A program made the translations under genes and the position numbers. This document shows, in pieces, positions 17,641-28,194 of a stretch of 64,000 bases of DNA. The notes under the pieces are model-generated. The model was not told where the DNA came from, did not search any database, and worked only from the letters and a program-made list of their open reading frames with translations. This DNA comes from Candidatus Binataceae bacterium. Lineage in GTDB: Bacteria > Desulfobacterota > Binatia > Binatales > Binataceae. Every line of letters starts with the position of its first letter. Within the stretch, counting starts at the first letter, position 1. The stretch spans positions 1 to 64,000 of the forward strand of contig DASRHP010000010.1 in assembly GCA_035650475.1 (NCBI GenBank), in the 5' to 3' direction.

Positions 17641-17676
17641 AGTCGGGGGATCGGAAGTAATTCCGGTCCCCCGACT
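17641..17676 (+). terminator. Terminator after carD
   Basis: A 16-base stem (agtcgggggatcggaa / ttccggtcccccgact) with one G-U-type mismatch closes on a 4-base gtaa loop, 26 bases after the carD stop. It is followed by TGCATTT, a weak T-rich tail. Confidence 0.85.
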
Positions 17677-17739
17677 TGCATTTGCCGCGAGCGCTTTGCG
17701 CTCCGGGCGTGTCGCCCGATAAGCTGGCCGCCATCGCCG

Positions 17740-18432
17740 ATGCGCGCTTCATCCATCATCGTCGCCGCCGGCAGCGGCACGCGCCTGGGGATGAGCGTTC
17801 CCAAGGCGTTCGTGCCGCTTGGGGGCCGCTGCCTCCTTTACTACTCGTTGCGCGCGGTCACCTCGGTCGAGGAGATAGGTGAGGCGGTCGTGACCGTGCC
17901 CGCAGGCGGTGAAGCCCAGGCGCGCGCCGAGGCCTCGCGCGCCGGCCTGGCGATTCCGCTCAAGGTCGTGACGGGCGGCGCGGAGCGCCAGGACTCGGTA
18001 CGAATCGGCCTTGCGCTGACCAGCGCGGAGGCGGAGGTCGTAATCGTGCACGACGCGGCGCGCCCGTTCGCACCGCCCGCGCTCTTCGCGGTCTGCATCG
18101 AAACGGCGCGGCGGTCGGGCGGAGCGATCGCGGCGATTCCGGTCGCCGACACGCTCAAACGCATGCAGGACCGCACGATCGTTGCGACGATTCCGCGCAC
18201 CGGGCTATGGCAGGCGCAGACGCCGCAGGCCTTTCGCCGCGATCTGCTCGTCGCCGCGCACGAGCGCGCGACGCGCGAGCGATGGGCCGCGACCGACGAC
18301 GCCGAGCTGGTAGAGCGATGCGGCGGGCGGGTCGAAGTCGTCGATGGCTCGCCGGCGAACCTCAAGATCACGACGACGGCCGACCTTGAGATCGCCGAAC
18401 TCCTGGCGAGGCGCTCTTCAACGCAAGGGTGA
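17740..18432 (+). CDS. ispD: 2-C-methyl-D-erythritol 4-phosphate cytidylyltransferase
   Basis: A 230-residue enzyme of the non-mevalonate isoprenoid pathway. It couples CTP to methylerythritol phosphate. The nucleotide-binding start is IIVAAGSGTRLGMSVPKAF (residues about 6-24). Further motifs are GGAERQDSV, VIVHDAARPF, PVADTLKRM, LWQAQTPQAFRRDLL and TDDAELVE, ending in NLKITTTADLEIAE. Length and all motifs are normal for a single-domain IspD. No ispF is fused or adjacent. Confidence 0.95.
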   Translation: MRASSIIVAAGSGTRLGMSVPKAFVPLGGRCLLYYSLRAVTSVEEIGEAVVTVPAGGEAQARAEASRAGLAIPLKVVTGGAERQDSVRIGLALTSAEAEVVIVHDAARPFAPPALFAVCIETARRSGGAIAAIPVADTLKRMQDRTIVATIPRTGLWQAQTPQAFRRDLLVAAHERATRERWAATDDAELVERCGGRVEVVDGSPANLKITTTADLEIAELLARRSSTQG

Positions 18433-18446
18433 AACGAAGCCGCGCG

Positions 18447-19313
18447 TCACGGGCGGACACGTGGGCGCGCAGCGCCTGATTCGGCCGCGGCGAGGCCCTC
18501 ATTGAGCGAGCCAGAGCGGAAGCCGCGCAGATCGACGGTCACGAAACGAAAGCCGAGCTTGCGCAGCTCGCGATCGACGGCCTCGCGCGTTGCCGGCTCG
18601 AGCAGGCGCGCGATCTCGTTCGCCTCGACCTCCAGCCGCGCGACGTCGCCGTGATGGCGCACGCGAACGATCCGGAAGCCCATCTCGTGCAGCGCGTGCT
18701 CGCCGCGCTCGACCTGGCTCAGACCCTCCGGTGTGATGCGCGCGCCGTAGGGAAAGCGCGAGGAGAGACAGGGCGAAGCCGGCCGGTCCCAGGTTGGCAG
18801 CCCCAGCGCGCGCGACAACTCGCGCACCGCGGCCTTGCCCATCTCGGCTTCGACCAGCGGATGGCGCACGCGCTTTTCCGAGGCCGCCTTCATCCCGGGA
18901 CGGTAGTCGTGCAGGTCGTCGAGGTTGAGCCCGTCAACGATTTCGTCGATCCCGAGCTCGGCCGCCTTGGCCTCGCATACGCTGAACAGGTTGTGTTTGC
19001 ACAGGTAGCACCGGTTGAGCGGATTCTGCGCGTAGCCGGGAATGTCCAATTCGTTGGAATCGATCACCAGATGGCGCGCGCCAATCGCGCGGGCCATCGC
19101 CAACGCCGAGCGACGGTCGTCCTCGGGCATCGTCGGCGAGGTGGTCGTGAGCGCGAGCACGCGCTCGCCCAGGGTGTCGTGGGCGACGCGCAGGACCAGA
19201 GTCGAATCCACGCCGCCCGAAAAGGCGACCATCACCGAGCGCATCGGCGCGAAGATCGCCCGCAGCCGTTCGAGCCCGAGCGCGCTCTCGCCGCTCGTCA
19301 CCGTCGCGCTCAT
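18447..19313 (-). CDS. larE: LarE-like ATP-dependent sacrificial sulfur transferase
   Basis: A 288-residue PP-loop protein. The ATP-pyrophosphatase motif is FSGGVDSTLV (SGGVDS at residues 32-37). A cysteine pair occurs in NRCYLCKHN (Cys102, Cys105), and a third cysteine in SPCLSSRFPYG (Cys182), at the position of the sulfur-donor Cys of LarE. Three such cysteines are the arrangement reported for the iron-sulfur type of LarE; that this protein binds a cluster is inferred. LarE adds sulfur to the nickel-pincer nucleotide cofactor precursor. No larB or larC is present in the window. It is 3 bases downstream of cysK, so the two are probably one operon. Confidence 0.88.
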   Translation of the reverse strand: MSATVTSGESALGLERLRAIFAPMRSVMVAFSGGVDSTLVLRVAHDTLGERVLALTTTSPTMPEDDRRSALAMARAIGARHLVIDSNELDIPGYAQNPLNRCYLCKHNLFSVCEAKAAELGIDEIVDGLNLDDLHDYRPGMKAASEKRVRHPLVEAEMGKAAVRELSRALGLPTWDRPASPCLSSRFPYGARITPEGLSQVERGEHALHEMGFRIVRVRHHGDVARLEVEANEIARLLEPATREAVDRELRKLGFRFVTVDLRGFRSGSLNEGLAAAESGAARPRVRP

Positions 19314-19316
19314 CGT

Positions 19317-20252
<936 letters not shown>

Positions 20253-20369
20253 AGCGCGATATTAGCGGGATTCGCGTCCGTTTTGCGACTGTTTTTGAAG
20301 CCGGGCCTGCACCGTGCCATCCGAGGCTCAGCGGCGGTGCGCGCGCGGCGATGTTAAAGTGGTGGGGCG

Positions 20370-21383
20370 ATGGCCGCCGATGCTTCGGATGAACGCGCGC
20401 GGGTACTGGTGATCTTTCCGGGCGCGCTCGGCGATTTAATCTGCCTTCTGCCGACGCTGCGCGCGCTGGCCCGGCGTCATCGCGGCACCGCGCTGGAATT
20501 GATGGCGCGTGAGGAGCTGGCGCGCCTTGCGATTGGCCGGATCGGGGTCGCGCGCGCGCACTCGATCGACCGCCGCGAAATCGCGGCGCTGTTCGCCGGC
20601 GGCACGCTTGCCGAGTCCGCCGCGCAATTCTTCCGCGGCTTCGCACGTATCTATTCGTTCTTCGCGTCGGGCGACGAACGTTTTCGGCGCGCGCTCGAAG
20701 AGGCGGCGGCGCCGGCCGCGGTCAGCTTCCATGCCTTCAGGCCGGCGCGGCCGGGACATGTTGCGGCGGCCTACCTCGAAGAAATCGGTGAGTACGCCGG
20801 GCCCGACGCATCGCTCGAAGCGCGAATCGACCTGCTTGACACCGACGCCACCGAGGCGCAGCAGGCGCTTGCGCGATGCGGCCTCGACCCGGCCCGCGCG
20901 TTGCTGCTTTTTCCGGGTAGCGGCGGTGCACATAAGAACTGGCCGTTGGAAAAATTCGTCGCCCTGGCCACGGCCCTGCCGGCGGGTTTGCGTCCCCTCG
21001 CCGTGCTCGGCCCGGCCGAGACGGGGATGGCGCCGCTGTTTGCCACGCGCCGAGTCGCGATGGTGAGCGGCCTCGCGCTTGGCGCGGTGGCCGGGCTCGC
21101 GTCGATGGCGTCCGGATTCGTGGGCAACGATTCCGGCGTTTCGCATCTGGCGGCTGCCGCGGGCGCTCGCGGGGTAGCGATCTTCGGGCCGACCGAGCCC
21201 GGGCGATGGCGTCCGCTCGGGCGCGTGAGGGTCCTGCGCGCCGATTCCCTCGACCGCCTCGGTGTGGAGAGCGTGGCGTCGGCGCTCGCCGAGCATATCG
21301 GCCAGGTCGAATTTTGCCCCGCTCCGTCCGTCTCTCATTGGAGGGCGCCGACGGGCGCACACGGAGATGGCCGAGGGCGATGA
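20370..21383 (+). CDS. Glycosyltransferase family 9 (heptosyltransferase-like)
   Basis: A 337-residue GT-B glycosyltransferase. The N-terminal loop is VIFPGALGDLICLLPTLRAL, the GALGD-type acceptor site of GT9. The C-terminal nucleotide-sugar side has FPGSGGAHKNWPLEKFVAL and GFVGNDSGVSHLAAAAG. Those are the standard marks of ADP-heptose:LPS heptosyltransferases and relatives. It is therefore likely to build the LPS core or a similar glycan in the cytosol. The acceptor is not determined. The last about 25 residues are poorly conserved, so the stop region is of low complexity. Confidence 0.85.
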   Translation: MAADASDERARVLVIFPGALGDLICLLPTLRALARRHRGTALELMAREELARLAIGRIGVARAHSIDRREIAALFAGGTLAESAAQFFRGFARIYSFFASGDERFRRALEEAAAPAAVSFHAFRPARPGHVAAAYLEEIGEYAGPDASLEARIDLLDTDATEAQQALARCGLDPARALLLFPGSGGAHKNWPLEKFVALATALPAGLRPLAVLGPAETGMAPLFATRRVAMVSGLALGAVAGLASMASGFVGNDSGVSHLAAAAGARGVAIFGPTEPGRWRPLGRVRVLRADSLDRLGVESVASALAEHIGQVEFCPAPSVSHWRAPTGAHGDGRGR

Positions 21384-21584
21384 ATTCGGTTCGAGTGATG
21401 GTTAGCTTATGAGAAAAGCAAGGGCAAAAAAGGCGCCGCGTTGACTACCGGAAATGCCTGGCGTAGCTTCAAACTGTCCCCGCAGCCGGCTCCTCGGCAG
21501 TGGAAATGCCGCCAAAATCCTTGCATTTTCCGGCTTCGTGAAGGAGGTCATCGGAGGGCACGCTGTTTGCCTGAAGGTTGAATC

Positions 21585-22445
21585 ATGAGCGCAATCAAAA
21601 CCACGCTGCTGTTGGGTGCGATGACCGGGCTGCTGCTTCTGATCGGTGGCACGCTCGGCGGCGCCAGCGGCCTTGAAATCGCCTTCATTTTGGCGCTGGT
21701 GATGAACTTCACCAGCTACTGGTTTTCCGACAAGCTGGTCCTGCGCGCGTACGGGGCGCAGGAGCTCGAGGCCACCTCGGCACCCGAGCTTTACTCGATC
21801 GTCAGCGAGCTCGCCCACGACGCGCATATTCCGGTGCCGCGGATGTACCTGATTGACACCGACACCCCCAACGCGTTCGCGACCGGACGCAACCCGAGCC
21901 ACGCGGCCGTCGCGGTGACGCGCGGAATTCTGCGCATTTGCAGCCGCGACGAGCTCAAGGGCGTGCTCGGCCACGAGCTTTCGCACGTGATCAACCGCGA
22001 TATCCTGACCAGCTCGATCGCGGCGACGCTGGCGGGGGCGATCATGATGATCTCCTCGATGATTAGGTGGGGCGCAATTTTCGGCGGTTTCGGCGGCCGC
22101 GACGGCGAAGATCGCGGCAGCTTCTTCGATCTGCTGGTGATGGCGATTATCGCGCCGGTCGCGGCGACGCTGATTCAGCTCGCGGTCTCGCGCACGCGCG
22201 AGTACCAGGCCGACGCCAGCGGCGCGCAGCTCACGCACAACCCGCTCTACCTCGCCAGCGCGCTGCGCAAGCTGGAGGCGGCCAACCAACGGCTGCCGAT
22301 GGACGCGGGTCCGGCGACCGCGCACCTGTTCATCGTCAACCCGCTCAGCGCGCAAGGACTCGCGCGCCTGTTCTCGACCCATCCGCCGATCGAGGAGCGT
22401 ATCCGGCGCCTGGAGCGGATGGCGGTGAGCGGACAAGTGGCCTGA
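21585..22445 (+). CDS. htpX: Membrane zinc metalloprotease HtpX
   Basis: A 286-residue M48B peptidase. Two N-terminal hydrophobic helices precede the cytosolic active-site helix [13 protein letters not shown] (HELSH at residues about 130-134). A third ligand is the Glu in the [11 protein letters not shown] segment, followed by [15 protein letters not shown] near the end. HtpX degrades misfolded inner-membrane proteins. A ribosome site (AAGG) lies about 7 bases before the ATG. Three bases after its stop a DUF1844 gene begins, so the two are cotranscribed. Confidence 0.95.
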   Translation: MSAIKTTLLLGAMTGLLLLIGGTLGGASGLEIAFILALVMNFTSYWFSDKLVLRAYGAQELEATSAPELYSIVSELAHDAHIPVPRMYLIDTDTPNAFATGRNPSHAAVAVTRGILRICSRDELKGVLGHELSHVINRDILTSSIAATLAGAIMMISSMIRWGAIFGGFGGRDGEDRGSFFDLLVMAIIAPVAATLIQLAVSRTREYQADASGAQLTHNPLYLASALRKLEAANQRLPMDAGPATAHLFIVNPLSAQGLARLFSTHPPIEERIRRLERMAVSGQVA

Positions 22446-22448
22446 GCC

Positions 22449-22967
22449 ATGAGCCGATCGGAAGAGGAACAACCCGCCAAGGGGTTCAAGGTCGAAGACC
22501 GCCGCCGCTTCTCGGCCGAGGGCGAGCTTAAACCCGAGTTCAGCGGCACCGAGGAGCCGTCGGCGCCGCCGCCCGGCGTCAAGGGTGCCGGGGCCGCGGC
22601 GTCGGCTCCGCGAACTGCGCAGCCCCCTGGCGACGGCGGCGCGGCGGCGCGTTCGGCGCCCCGCGCCGCGGAAGAGATGCGCTCCGGCGCCGGCGCCCGG
22701 CAGGCGGGCGCGGTTGCGGAGATCAACTTCTCCGCCTTTCTGATGAGCCTTTCGACCGAGGCGCTGGTGCACCTGGGCGAGATGCCCGACCCGTCCAGCG
22801 GCGAGCAACGGCGCGATCTGGCGATGGCGCAGCAGATGATCGATATCCTGGGGATGCTGCGCGACAAGACGCGCGGCAATCTGGATCACGACGAACAGGC
22901 GCTGCTCGACGCCGTTCTCTTTGATCTCAGAATGAAATACGTTGAGATCGCACGCCGGGTCGGCTGA
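22449..22967 (+). CDS. DUF1844 domain-containing protein
   Basis: A 172-residue soluble protein. The N-terminal 90 residues are charged and Pro/Ala/Gly-rich (probably disordered). Residues about 95-172 match DUF1844: INFSAFLMSLSTEALVHLGE, the loop MPDPSSGEQRRDLAMAQQMI, then IDILGMLRDKTRGNLDHDEQ and DAVLFDLRMKYVEIA. The family is widespread in deltaproteobacteria, Acidobacteria and relatives and has no assigned function. It lies between htpX and htrA, with 3 and 27 bases of spacing, which points to an envelope or protein-quality context but does not prove it. Confidence 0.9.
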   Translation: MSRSEEEQPAKGFKVEDRRRFSAEGELKPEFSGTEEPSAPPPGVKGAGAAASAPRTAQPPGDGGAAARSAPRAAEEMRSGAGARQAGAVAEINFSAFLMSLSTEALVHLGEMPDPSSGEQRRDLAMAQQMIDILGMLRDKTRGNLDHDEQALLDAVLFDLRMKYVEIARRVG

Positions 22968-22994
22968 GCAGCGGGCCCGGCTCAGCCAGCGCGG

Positions 22995-24440
22995 ATGTTC
23001 GTCAGGTTCTGGAACCTCGCTGTCATCGGCCTCGCCGCCGCCGGCCTGTTGTGCGGGACACCGGCTTCGCGCGCCCGCGCCGATCAGCTATGGGGCGAGC
23101 GGCCGGCCTCAGCGCGTCCGTCCAAGGCCGAAACTCTGCCCGACTTCGTTGGGCTTGCCGCTCAGCTCGGCCCCGCCGTCGTCAACATTTCGACCGAGCA
23201 GCGCGGCGCCCCGTCGCAGAGCGCGGAAGGCGAGGGCGGCGGCGCCGGCAGCGAGCCGTTCGGCGAATTCGGCGAGCCGTTCAGTGAGCCGCACGGGCGC
23301 AGCCTCGGCTCCGGCTTCATCATCCATCCCGCCGGCTACATTCTGACCAATGACCACGTGATCGAGAACGGGCGCAAGATCATCGTCACCACCAAGGACG
23401 GCAACCAGTACAAGGCGGCGGTGGTCGGGCGCGATCCCAAGAGCGACGTCGCGCTGCTCAAGATCGACGCGCGTCATGACCTGCCGACAGCGCCGCTGGG
23501 CAATTCCGACGAAGTCAAGGTCGGGCAATGGGTGATGGCGATCGGCGATCCGTTCGGCTTTGATCACACGGTGACCGCGGGAATCGTCAGCGCGCGCGGC
23601 CGCTTTATCCCCGGCAACTACGACGACTTCCTTCAGACCGACGCTTCGATAAATCCGGGCAACTCCGGAGGACCGCTGATCAACCTGCAGGGCGAGGTGG
23701 TCGGCGTCAACACCGCGATCTTCACCCGCACCGGCTCGAACACCGGGATCGGATTTGCGATCCCAATAAACCTGGTCAAGCAGGAGCTGCCGCAGCTCAA
23801 GGAGCACGGCAAGGTGGTGCGCGGATGGCTCGGCATCTACGTCCAGCGGGTCACGCCGGCGATTGCCGAGTCGATGGGGCTGCCCGGACCACGCGGCGCG
23901 TTGGTCGCCGAGGTCCTGCCCAACGGGCCGGCCAAGAGCGCCGGGCTCAAACGCGGCGACGTTATCGTGGCCTACGACGGCCGTCCGATCGGCGACTCGC
24001 GCGAGCTTCCGCTGATGGTTGGGCGGACGACGCTCGGCCGCAGCGCTACGCTCAGCGTGGTCCGCGACCGCAAGCAGATCGAGGTCGCGGTGACGATCAC
24101 CGAGTCACACGAAACCCAGATCGCCGCGACCAGCGGTCGGCCGCTCAAGGCGGGCGCTTCCTTCGGACTCACGGTCAAGGATCTCAACCCCAAGCTTGCG
24201 CACGAGATGGGCCTGGACGAAACCCGGGGCGTGGTCGTGTACTCGGTCGATCCCGGCAGCATGGCGGAAGAGGCCGGAGTGCAGGCGCGCGACGTAATCC
24301 TTGAGGTCAATCGCCAGGCGGTGAGCGACGTTGACTCCTACAACCGCGCGCTGCGCGCGGGCGGCGCGGGCAAGGCAGTTCTGCTCCTCATCAAGCGCCG
24401 CAACAGCACCGTCTTCGTGCCGCTCGCGCCGGAGGGCTAG
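22995..24440 (+). CDS. htrA: Periplasmic serine endoprotease DegP/HtrA
   Basis: A 481-residue Do-type protease. Residues 1-29 form a signal peptide ending in ARA. The catalytic triad is His121 (TNDHVIENG), Asp151 (KSDVALLK) and Ser224 (NPGNSGGPLIN). Two PDZ domains follow, about residues 265-355 and 385-475. Length and order are typical of DegP/DegQ. It degrades or refolds damaged envelope proteins. It belongs to the htpX-DUF1844-htrA group and precedes the PBP1B-type gene. A second HtrA-family gene with a dead active site is at 53.3 kb. Confidence 0.95.
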   Translation: MFVRFWNLAVIGLAAAGLLCGTPASRARADQLWGERPASARPSKAETLPDFVGLAAQLGPAVVNISTEQRGAPSQSAEGEGGGAGSEPFGEFGEPFSEPHGRSLGSGFIIHPAGYILTNDHVIENGRKIIVTTKDGNQYKAAVVGRDPKSDVALLKIDARHDLPTAPLGNSDEVKVGQWVMAIGDPFGFDHTVTAGIVSARGRFIPGNYDDFLQTDASINPGNSGGPLINLQGEVVGVNTAIFTRTGSNTGIGFAIPINLVKQELPQLKEHGKVVRGWLGIYVQRVTPAIAESMGLPGPRGALVAEVLPNGPAKSAGLKRGDVIVAYDGRPIGDSRELPLMVGRTTLGRSATLSVVRDRKQIEVAVTITESHETQIAATSGRPLKAGASFGLTVKDLNPKLAHEMGLDETRGVVVYSVDPGSMAEEAGVQARDVILEVNRQAVSDVDSYNRALRAGGAGKAVLLLIKRRNSTVFVPLAPEG

Positions 24441-24517
24441 CCGATGAGCCGCGGCGGGCGGGGCTGGGATGCAGGGTCCAGAGCGGGCGTGGCGGCTGGG
24501 GACGGACGGGCCAGGCG

Positions 24518-26953
24518 GTGAAGCGCGCGATCAAAATAGCCCTGTTCAGCGTGGCGGCGCTCATCCTCTTCGCGGTGCCTCCGGCGATCTACCGGTTCGT
24601 CGGCTACTACCATGCGCTGGAGAACGAAGTCGTCGCCCGCTTTTCGGGCAAGCGATGGAATATCCCCTCGCGCATCTATTCAGACTCCTGCTTCGTCTAT
24701 CCCGGGCAGAGCCTCGATGACCTCGGTTTCTTCCAGCGCCTGGCACGCCTCAACTACCATCAGGTGGCCCCGGGCAAGGTCGCCGCGCGCGGCGAGTACA
24801 GCCTCGACCCGGCCAAGCATCGCCTGACGGTCTTCCTGCATAGCTTCGCCTATCCCTACAGCCAGTTCCCTGGCGAACTCGTGCGGCTCACCCTGGGGCC
24901 GCACGATACGGTGCTTGCGATGCGCGATCTGGGCACCGGCAAGCCGCTCTATTCGATCGAGCTGGAACCCGAGCTTATCAGCGGAATCTTCGAAGGAAGC
25001 TGGCAGCAGCGCCGGCTGGTGCCGCTCTCGCAGGTGCCGCCCGCGCTAATCGACGCGATCCTCGCCGCCGAGGACCATCGCTTCTACGAGCATCACGGGA
25101 TCGACCTGGTGCGCATCATCAAGGCCGCCTGGGTCGATTTGACCTCCCATCAGATTCGCCAGGGCGGCTCGACCTTGACCCAGCAGCTGATGAAGAACTT
25201 CTTCTTAACCAGCAAGCGCGACTGGCGGCGCAAGGCCAAGGAGGCGCTGATGGCGTACATCGCCGAGCAGCGCTACCCCAAGGACCAGATCCTGGAGAAC
25301 TACATCAACGATATCTACCTCGGCCAGCGCGGACAGGAAGGCATTTACGGCGTGTGGGAGGCGTCCGAGTATTACTTCTCCAAGGAGCCGCGCGATCTCA
25401 CGATCGGCGAGATGGCGACGATCGCGGGGATGATCCGCTCGCCCAACGCGCTCAACCCGCTGCGCCATCCCCGCCAGGCCGAACGGCGGCGCAACGAGGT
25501 GCTGGGCCAGATGCTCGCCGACGGTTACATCAGCAAGGCCGCCTACGACCAGGCGGTTATCGAGCCGCTTCATCCGCGGGAAACCTTCACCGAGAACAAC
25601 GACTCGCCCTACTTCGTCGATTACGTCAAGCACGAGCTGGCCGAACGCTATCCGCCCGAAGTTCTGACCGGCGAAGGGCTCAGAATCTTCACCACCCTCG
25701 ACGTTCATACGCAGAAGCTGGCCGAGCAGGCGGTGCATAACAACCTCGACTACCTCGAGAAGCGCTACCCCGCACTGCGCCGCAAGGAGAAGAAGGATCA
25801 GCTTGAGGAGGCGCTGGTAGCGCTCGAGCCCCAGAACGGCAAGATTCGCGCGATGGTGGGCGGGCGCTACTACCGCGAAAGCCAGTTTAACCGGATCACC
25901 CAGGCCAAGCGGCAGCCCGGCTCGGCCTTCAAGCCCGTCACCTATCTGGCCGCACTCCAGGAGACGCTCGACGGCGGTCCGGAGCGCTTTTTGCCGACCA
26001 GCTACCTGGACGACGAGCCGTTCACGTGGACCTACGGCGACATGAGCTGGAGCCCCAAGAACTACAAGGATCGCTACTTCGGGCGCGTGACTTTGGAGTT
26101 CGCGCTTCAGGAGTCGCTCAACTCGGCGACCTCGCGCCTGGCCAACCAGATCGGCCTCGACCGCATCCGGGCGATGGCCGAGAAGCTCGGCTTCGGCGAC
26201 CTGCCGCCCTATCCGTCGATCATCCTGGGCGGTATCGAAGTCAGCCCGATGCAGATCGCGCGCGCCTACTCGATCATGGCCGACTACGGACTCGAAGTGC
26301 AGCCCTACGCGGTCACCGCCGTCGTGGACCAAAGCGGCAAGGTTATCGAGGGCCACGAGCTCCAGGCGCAGCAAGTGCTCTCGCCGCAGCTCGCCTATCT
26401 TATCGATTTCATGCTCGAGCAGGTGGTCAATCATGGCACCGGCTTCGGCGCCCGCCAGCACGGCTTTCTGCGCCCCGCCGCGGGCAAGACCGGCACCACC
26501 AACGACTCCAAAGACGCCTGGTTCGCGGGCTTCACGCCCAACCTGCTGGCCGTGGTATGGACCGGCTTCGACCAGAAAGAGGCGCTGGGCCTGACTGGCG
26601 CGGAAGCCTCACTGCCGGCGTGGACCGACTTCATGAAGGGCGCGACCGCCTCGCGGCCGACGCTGGACTTCGCGCCGCCGCCGGGTATCGTGGTGGAGAA
26701 GGTCGATCCGCTGACCGGCTACCTGGCGGGGCCGTATTGTCCGGTCGTGATGGAGGGCGCGTTCCCCAAGGAGCTGGCGCCAACCCAGACCTGCCCGTTC
26801 CATACGCATCCGGGAGTCACCTCGGTCGCGCCGGGTCCGGTTAATGCCCCCGATCACTCGGGAGTCGCGATTCAGCCGGGAGCGTCGGACAGACAGGCAC
26901 CGCCGGCGGCAGCGACCGGATGGGAGCGGGTGCCAAGCGGCGACAGCGACTGA
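24518..26953 (+). CDS. Bifunctional penicillin-binding protein of the PBP1B type
   Basis: An 811-residue class A PBP starting at GTG. One N-terminal membrane helix is at residues 6-28, then a UB2H-like region. The GT51 glycosyltransferase domain has catalytic Glu185 in AAEDHRFYEHHGID and the GGSTLTQQLMKNFFL loop. The transpeptidase domain has SxxK as PGSAFKPV (Ser near 469), SxN as QESLNSATS and KTGTT near residue 657. It polymerises and cross-links peptidoglycan on the periplasmic side. The tail after about residue 760 is Pro/Gly-rich and ends GDSD. Its stop overlaps the next start (TGATG). Confidence 0.93.
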   Translation: MKRAIKIALFSVAALILFAVPPAIYRFVGYYHALENEVVARFSGKRWNIPSRIYSDSCFVYPGQSLDDLGFFQRLARLNYHQVAPGKVAARGEYSLDPAKHRLTVFLHSFAYPYSQFPGELVRLTLGPHDTVLAMRDLGTGKPLYSIELEPELISGIFEGSWQQRRLVPLSQVPPALIDAILAAEDHRFYEHHGIDLVRIIKAAWVDLTSHQIRQGGSTLTQQLMKNFFLTSKRDWRRKAKEALMAYIAEQRYPKDQILENYINDIYLGQRGQEGIYGVWEASEYYFSKEPRDLTIGEMATIAGMIRSPNALNPLRHPRQAERRRNEVLGQMLADGYISKAAYDQAVIEPLHPRETFTENNDSPYFVDYVKHELAERYPPEVLTGEGLRIFTTLDVHTQKLAEQAVHNNLDYLEKRYPALRRKEKKDQLEEALVALEPQNGKIRAMVGGRYYRESQFNRITQAKRQPGSAFKPVTYLAALQETLDGGPERFLPTSYLDDEPFTWTYGDMSWSPKNYKDRYFGRVTLEFALQESLNSATSRLANQIGLDRIRAMAEKLGFGDLPPYPSIILGGIEVSPMQIARAYSIMADYGLEVQPYAVTAVVDQSGKVIEGHELQAQQVLSPQLAYLIDFMLEQVVNHGTGFGARQHGFLRPAAGKTGTTNDSKDAWFAGFTPNLLAVVWTGFDQKEALGLTGAEASLPAWTDFMKGATASRPTLDFAPPPGIVVEKVDPLTGYLAGPYCPVVMEGAFPKELAPTQTCPFHTHPGVTSVAPGPVNAPDHSGVAIQPGASDRQAPPAAATGWERVPSGDSD

Positions 26954-28164
26954 TGCTTGTTTTTCGATGGAGCTCGACCGCCTCTGCGGGTATGCGCGCC
27001 GGGGCGCTTGTGGCGCTGGCTGGCGCGTTGGCGCTGGCGCCGGGCGCGAGCGCCAACGCGCTTGGCGTGCCACCGCTGAACGCGGCGCGGCACTGGACTG
27101 TCGGCGGCGGCGCGCCGGTCAGCATGGCTATCGGCGCCGATGTTCAACTGGCCGAGCTCTCCGAGGAGGACCTGCCGGCGGAGGAGATGCCCTCGCCGTC
27201 GGCAACGCCCGACGCCACGCCTGCGGCGGCTGGCGCTCCGCAGGCGCCTGCGCAAGGCGAAGGCGGCGGTGGAGAATGGACGCGCGTGCCGGCAGATAGT
27301 AATGGCGAATCGGCCAACGCAACGTCGGATGCGCCGCCATCGCAGGAGAGCGGCGCACCCGCGAGCAGCGCTGGTGGGGGGCCGCAGACGGTAGTGGTGC
27401 CCGGCGCGGAGCCCTCGGCGGGGGTGGTGCCTGCCCAGGCGGGCGCCAGCGCCTTGGCGGCTGGCGCCGCTACGCCTGAGCCCAGTGCGGCGGCGCTGCC
27501 GCCGCCGTACGACATAGGCTCCGTGCAGCCGGCGCCGCCGGTCAGCGACCAGCCGCTTACGCCACTTATCGACGCGGCGGCCAAGGACCAACCCGCGCTG
27601 AGTGCGTCGCTGCGCCTGGTCGAAAGTGCGCGCGGCGAGATCGAAAAGTCCAGGGCTGACGACGCGATTCGCTCGCTCGGCCGCGCGGTCTCGATCGATC
27701 CGACGGACCCGTACGCGTACTTCTATCTCGGCCGTGCCTACATGGCGAAAAACGATTATCCGCAGGCGCTCGCGTTCTTCGGTCGCTCCGAGGTCGGACT
27801 GCGCGCGACCCCTGTGTGGCTCGGCGAGGTCAAAAGCTTCGAGGGCGCCTGTTTGGAGCAGCAGGGCAAATTCGCCCAGGCCGCGCAGGCCTACAGGGAC
27901 GCGTTGGAGGCGGCGCCCAACAATTTAATGGCGCGCGTGGGCTACGGCCGGCTGACTACCATCGCCGCCGACGCCAATGCCGGCAACGCGCCGCCGCCAC
28001 CCGCGCCCGCCGTCGGGGCGGCGCTGCCGGCGCCCGACGCGGGCGCCACTGCCCCGCCGCCCGAGGACGGAAGCGCGGTTGCCGAGCCGCCTGACGAGCC
28101 ACCGCCAGCGCCTGCGGGGTCCGCCACGTCGGGCAAAAGTTTCGATCAATCCGGCGGCAACTGA
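26953..28164 (+). CDS. TPR-repeat exported protein
   Basis: A 403-residue protein whose ATG overlaps the PBP stop by one base. An N-terminal stretch (about residues 12-35, Ala/Leu-rich, ending ASANA) looks like a signal peptide. It is followed by about 160 residues of Ala/Pro/Ser/Gly linker. Residues about 205-330 carry TPR units: DAIRSLGRAVSIDPTDPYAY, YFYLGRAYMAKNDYPQALAF and AQAYRDALEAAPNNLMARVG. The end is a second Pro/Ala linker. Coupling to a PBP1B-type enzyme suggests a periplasmic partner of cell-wall synthesis, comparable in idea to YbgF/CpoB, but no homology to those is claimed. Confidence 0.7.
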   Translation: MLVFRWSSTASAGMRAGALVALAGALALAPGASANALGVPPLNAARHWTVGGGAPVSMAIGADVQLAELSEEDLPAEEMPSPSATPDATPAAAGAPQAPAQGEGGGGEWTRVPADSNGESANATSDAPPSQESGAPASSAGGGPQTVVVPGAEPSAGVVPAQAGASALAAGAATPEPSAAALPPPYDIGSVQPAPPVSDQPLTPLIDAAAKDQPALSASLRLVESARGEIEKSRADDAIRSLGRAVSIDPTDPYAYFYLGRAYMAKNDYPQALAFFGRSEVGLRATPVWLGEVKSFEGACLEQQGKFAQAAQAYRDALEAAPNNLMARVGYGRLTTIAADANAGNAPPPPAPAVGAALPAPDAGATAPPPEDGSAVAEPPDEPPPAPAGSATSGKSFDQSGGN

Positions 28165-28194
28165 AGCGCCCGCGGAGAAGGCTGTTGAAGAAGG

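Noticed and set aside
21402..22889. Antisense open frame over htpX and the DUF1844 gene
   Set aside because: It covers two well-supported genes on the other strand and is rich in Arg/His with no conserved features.
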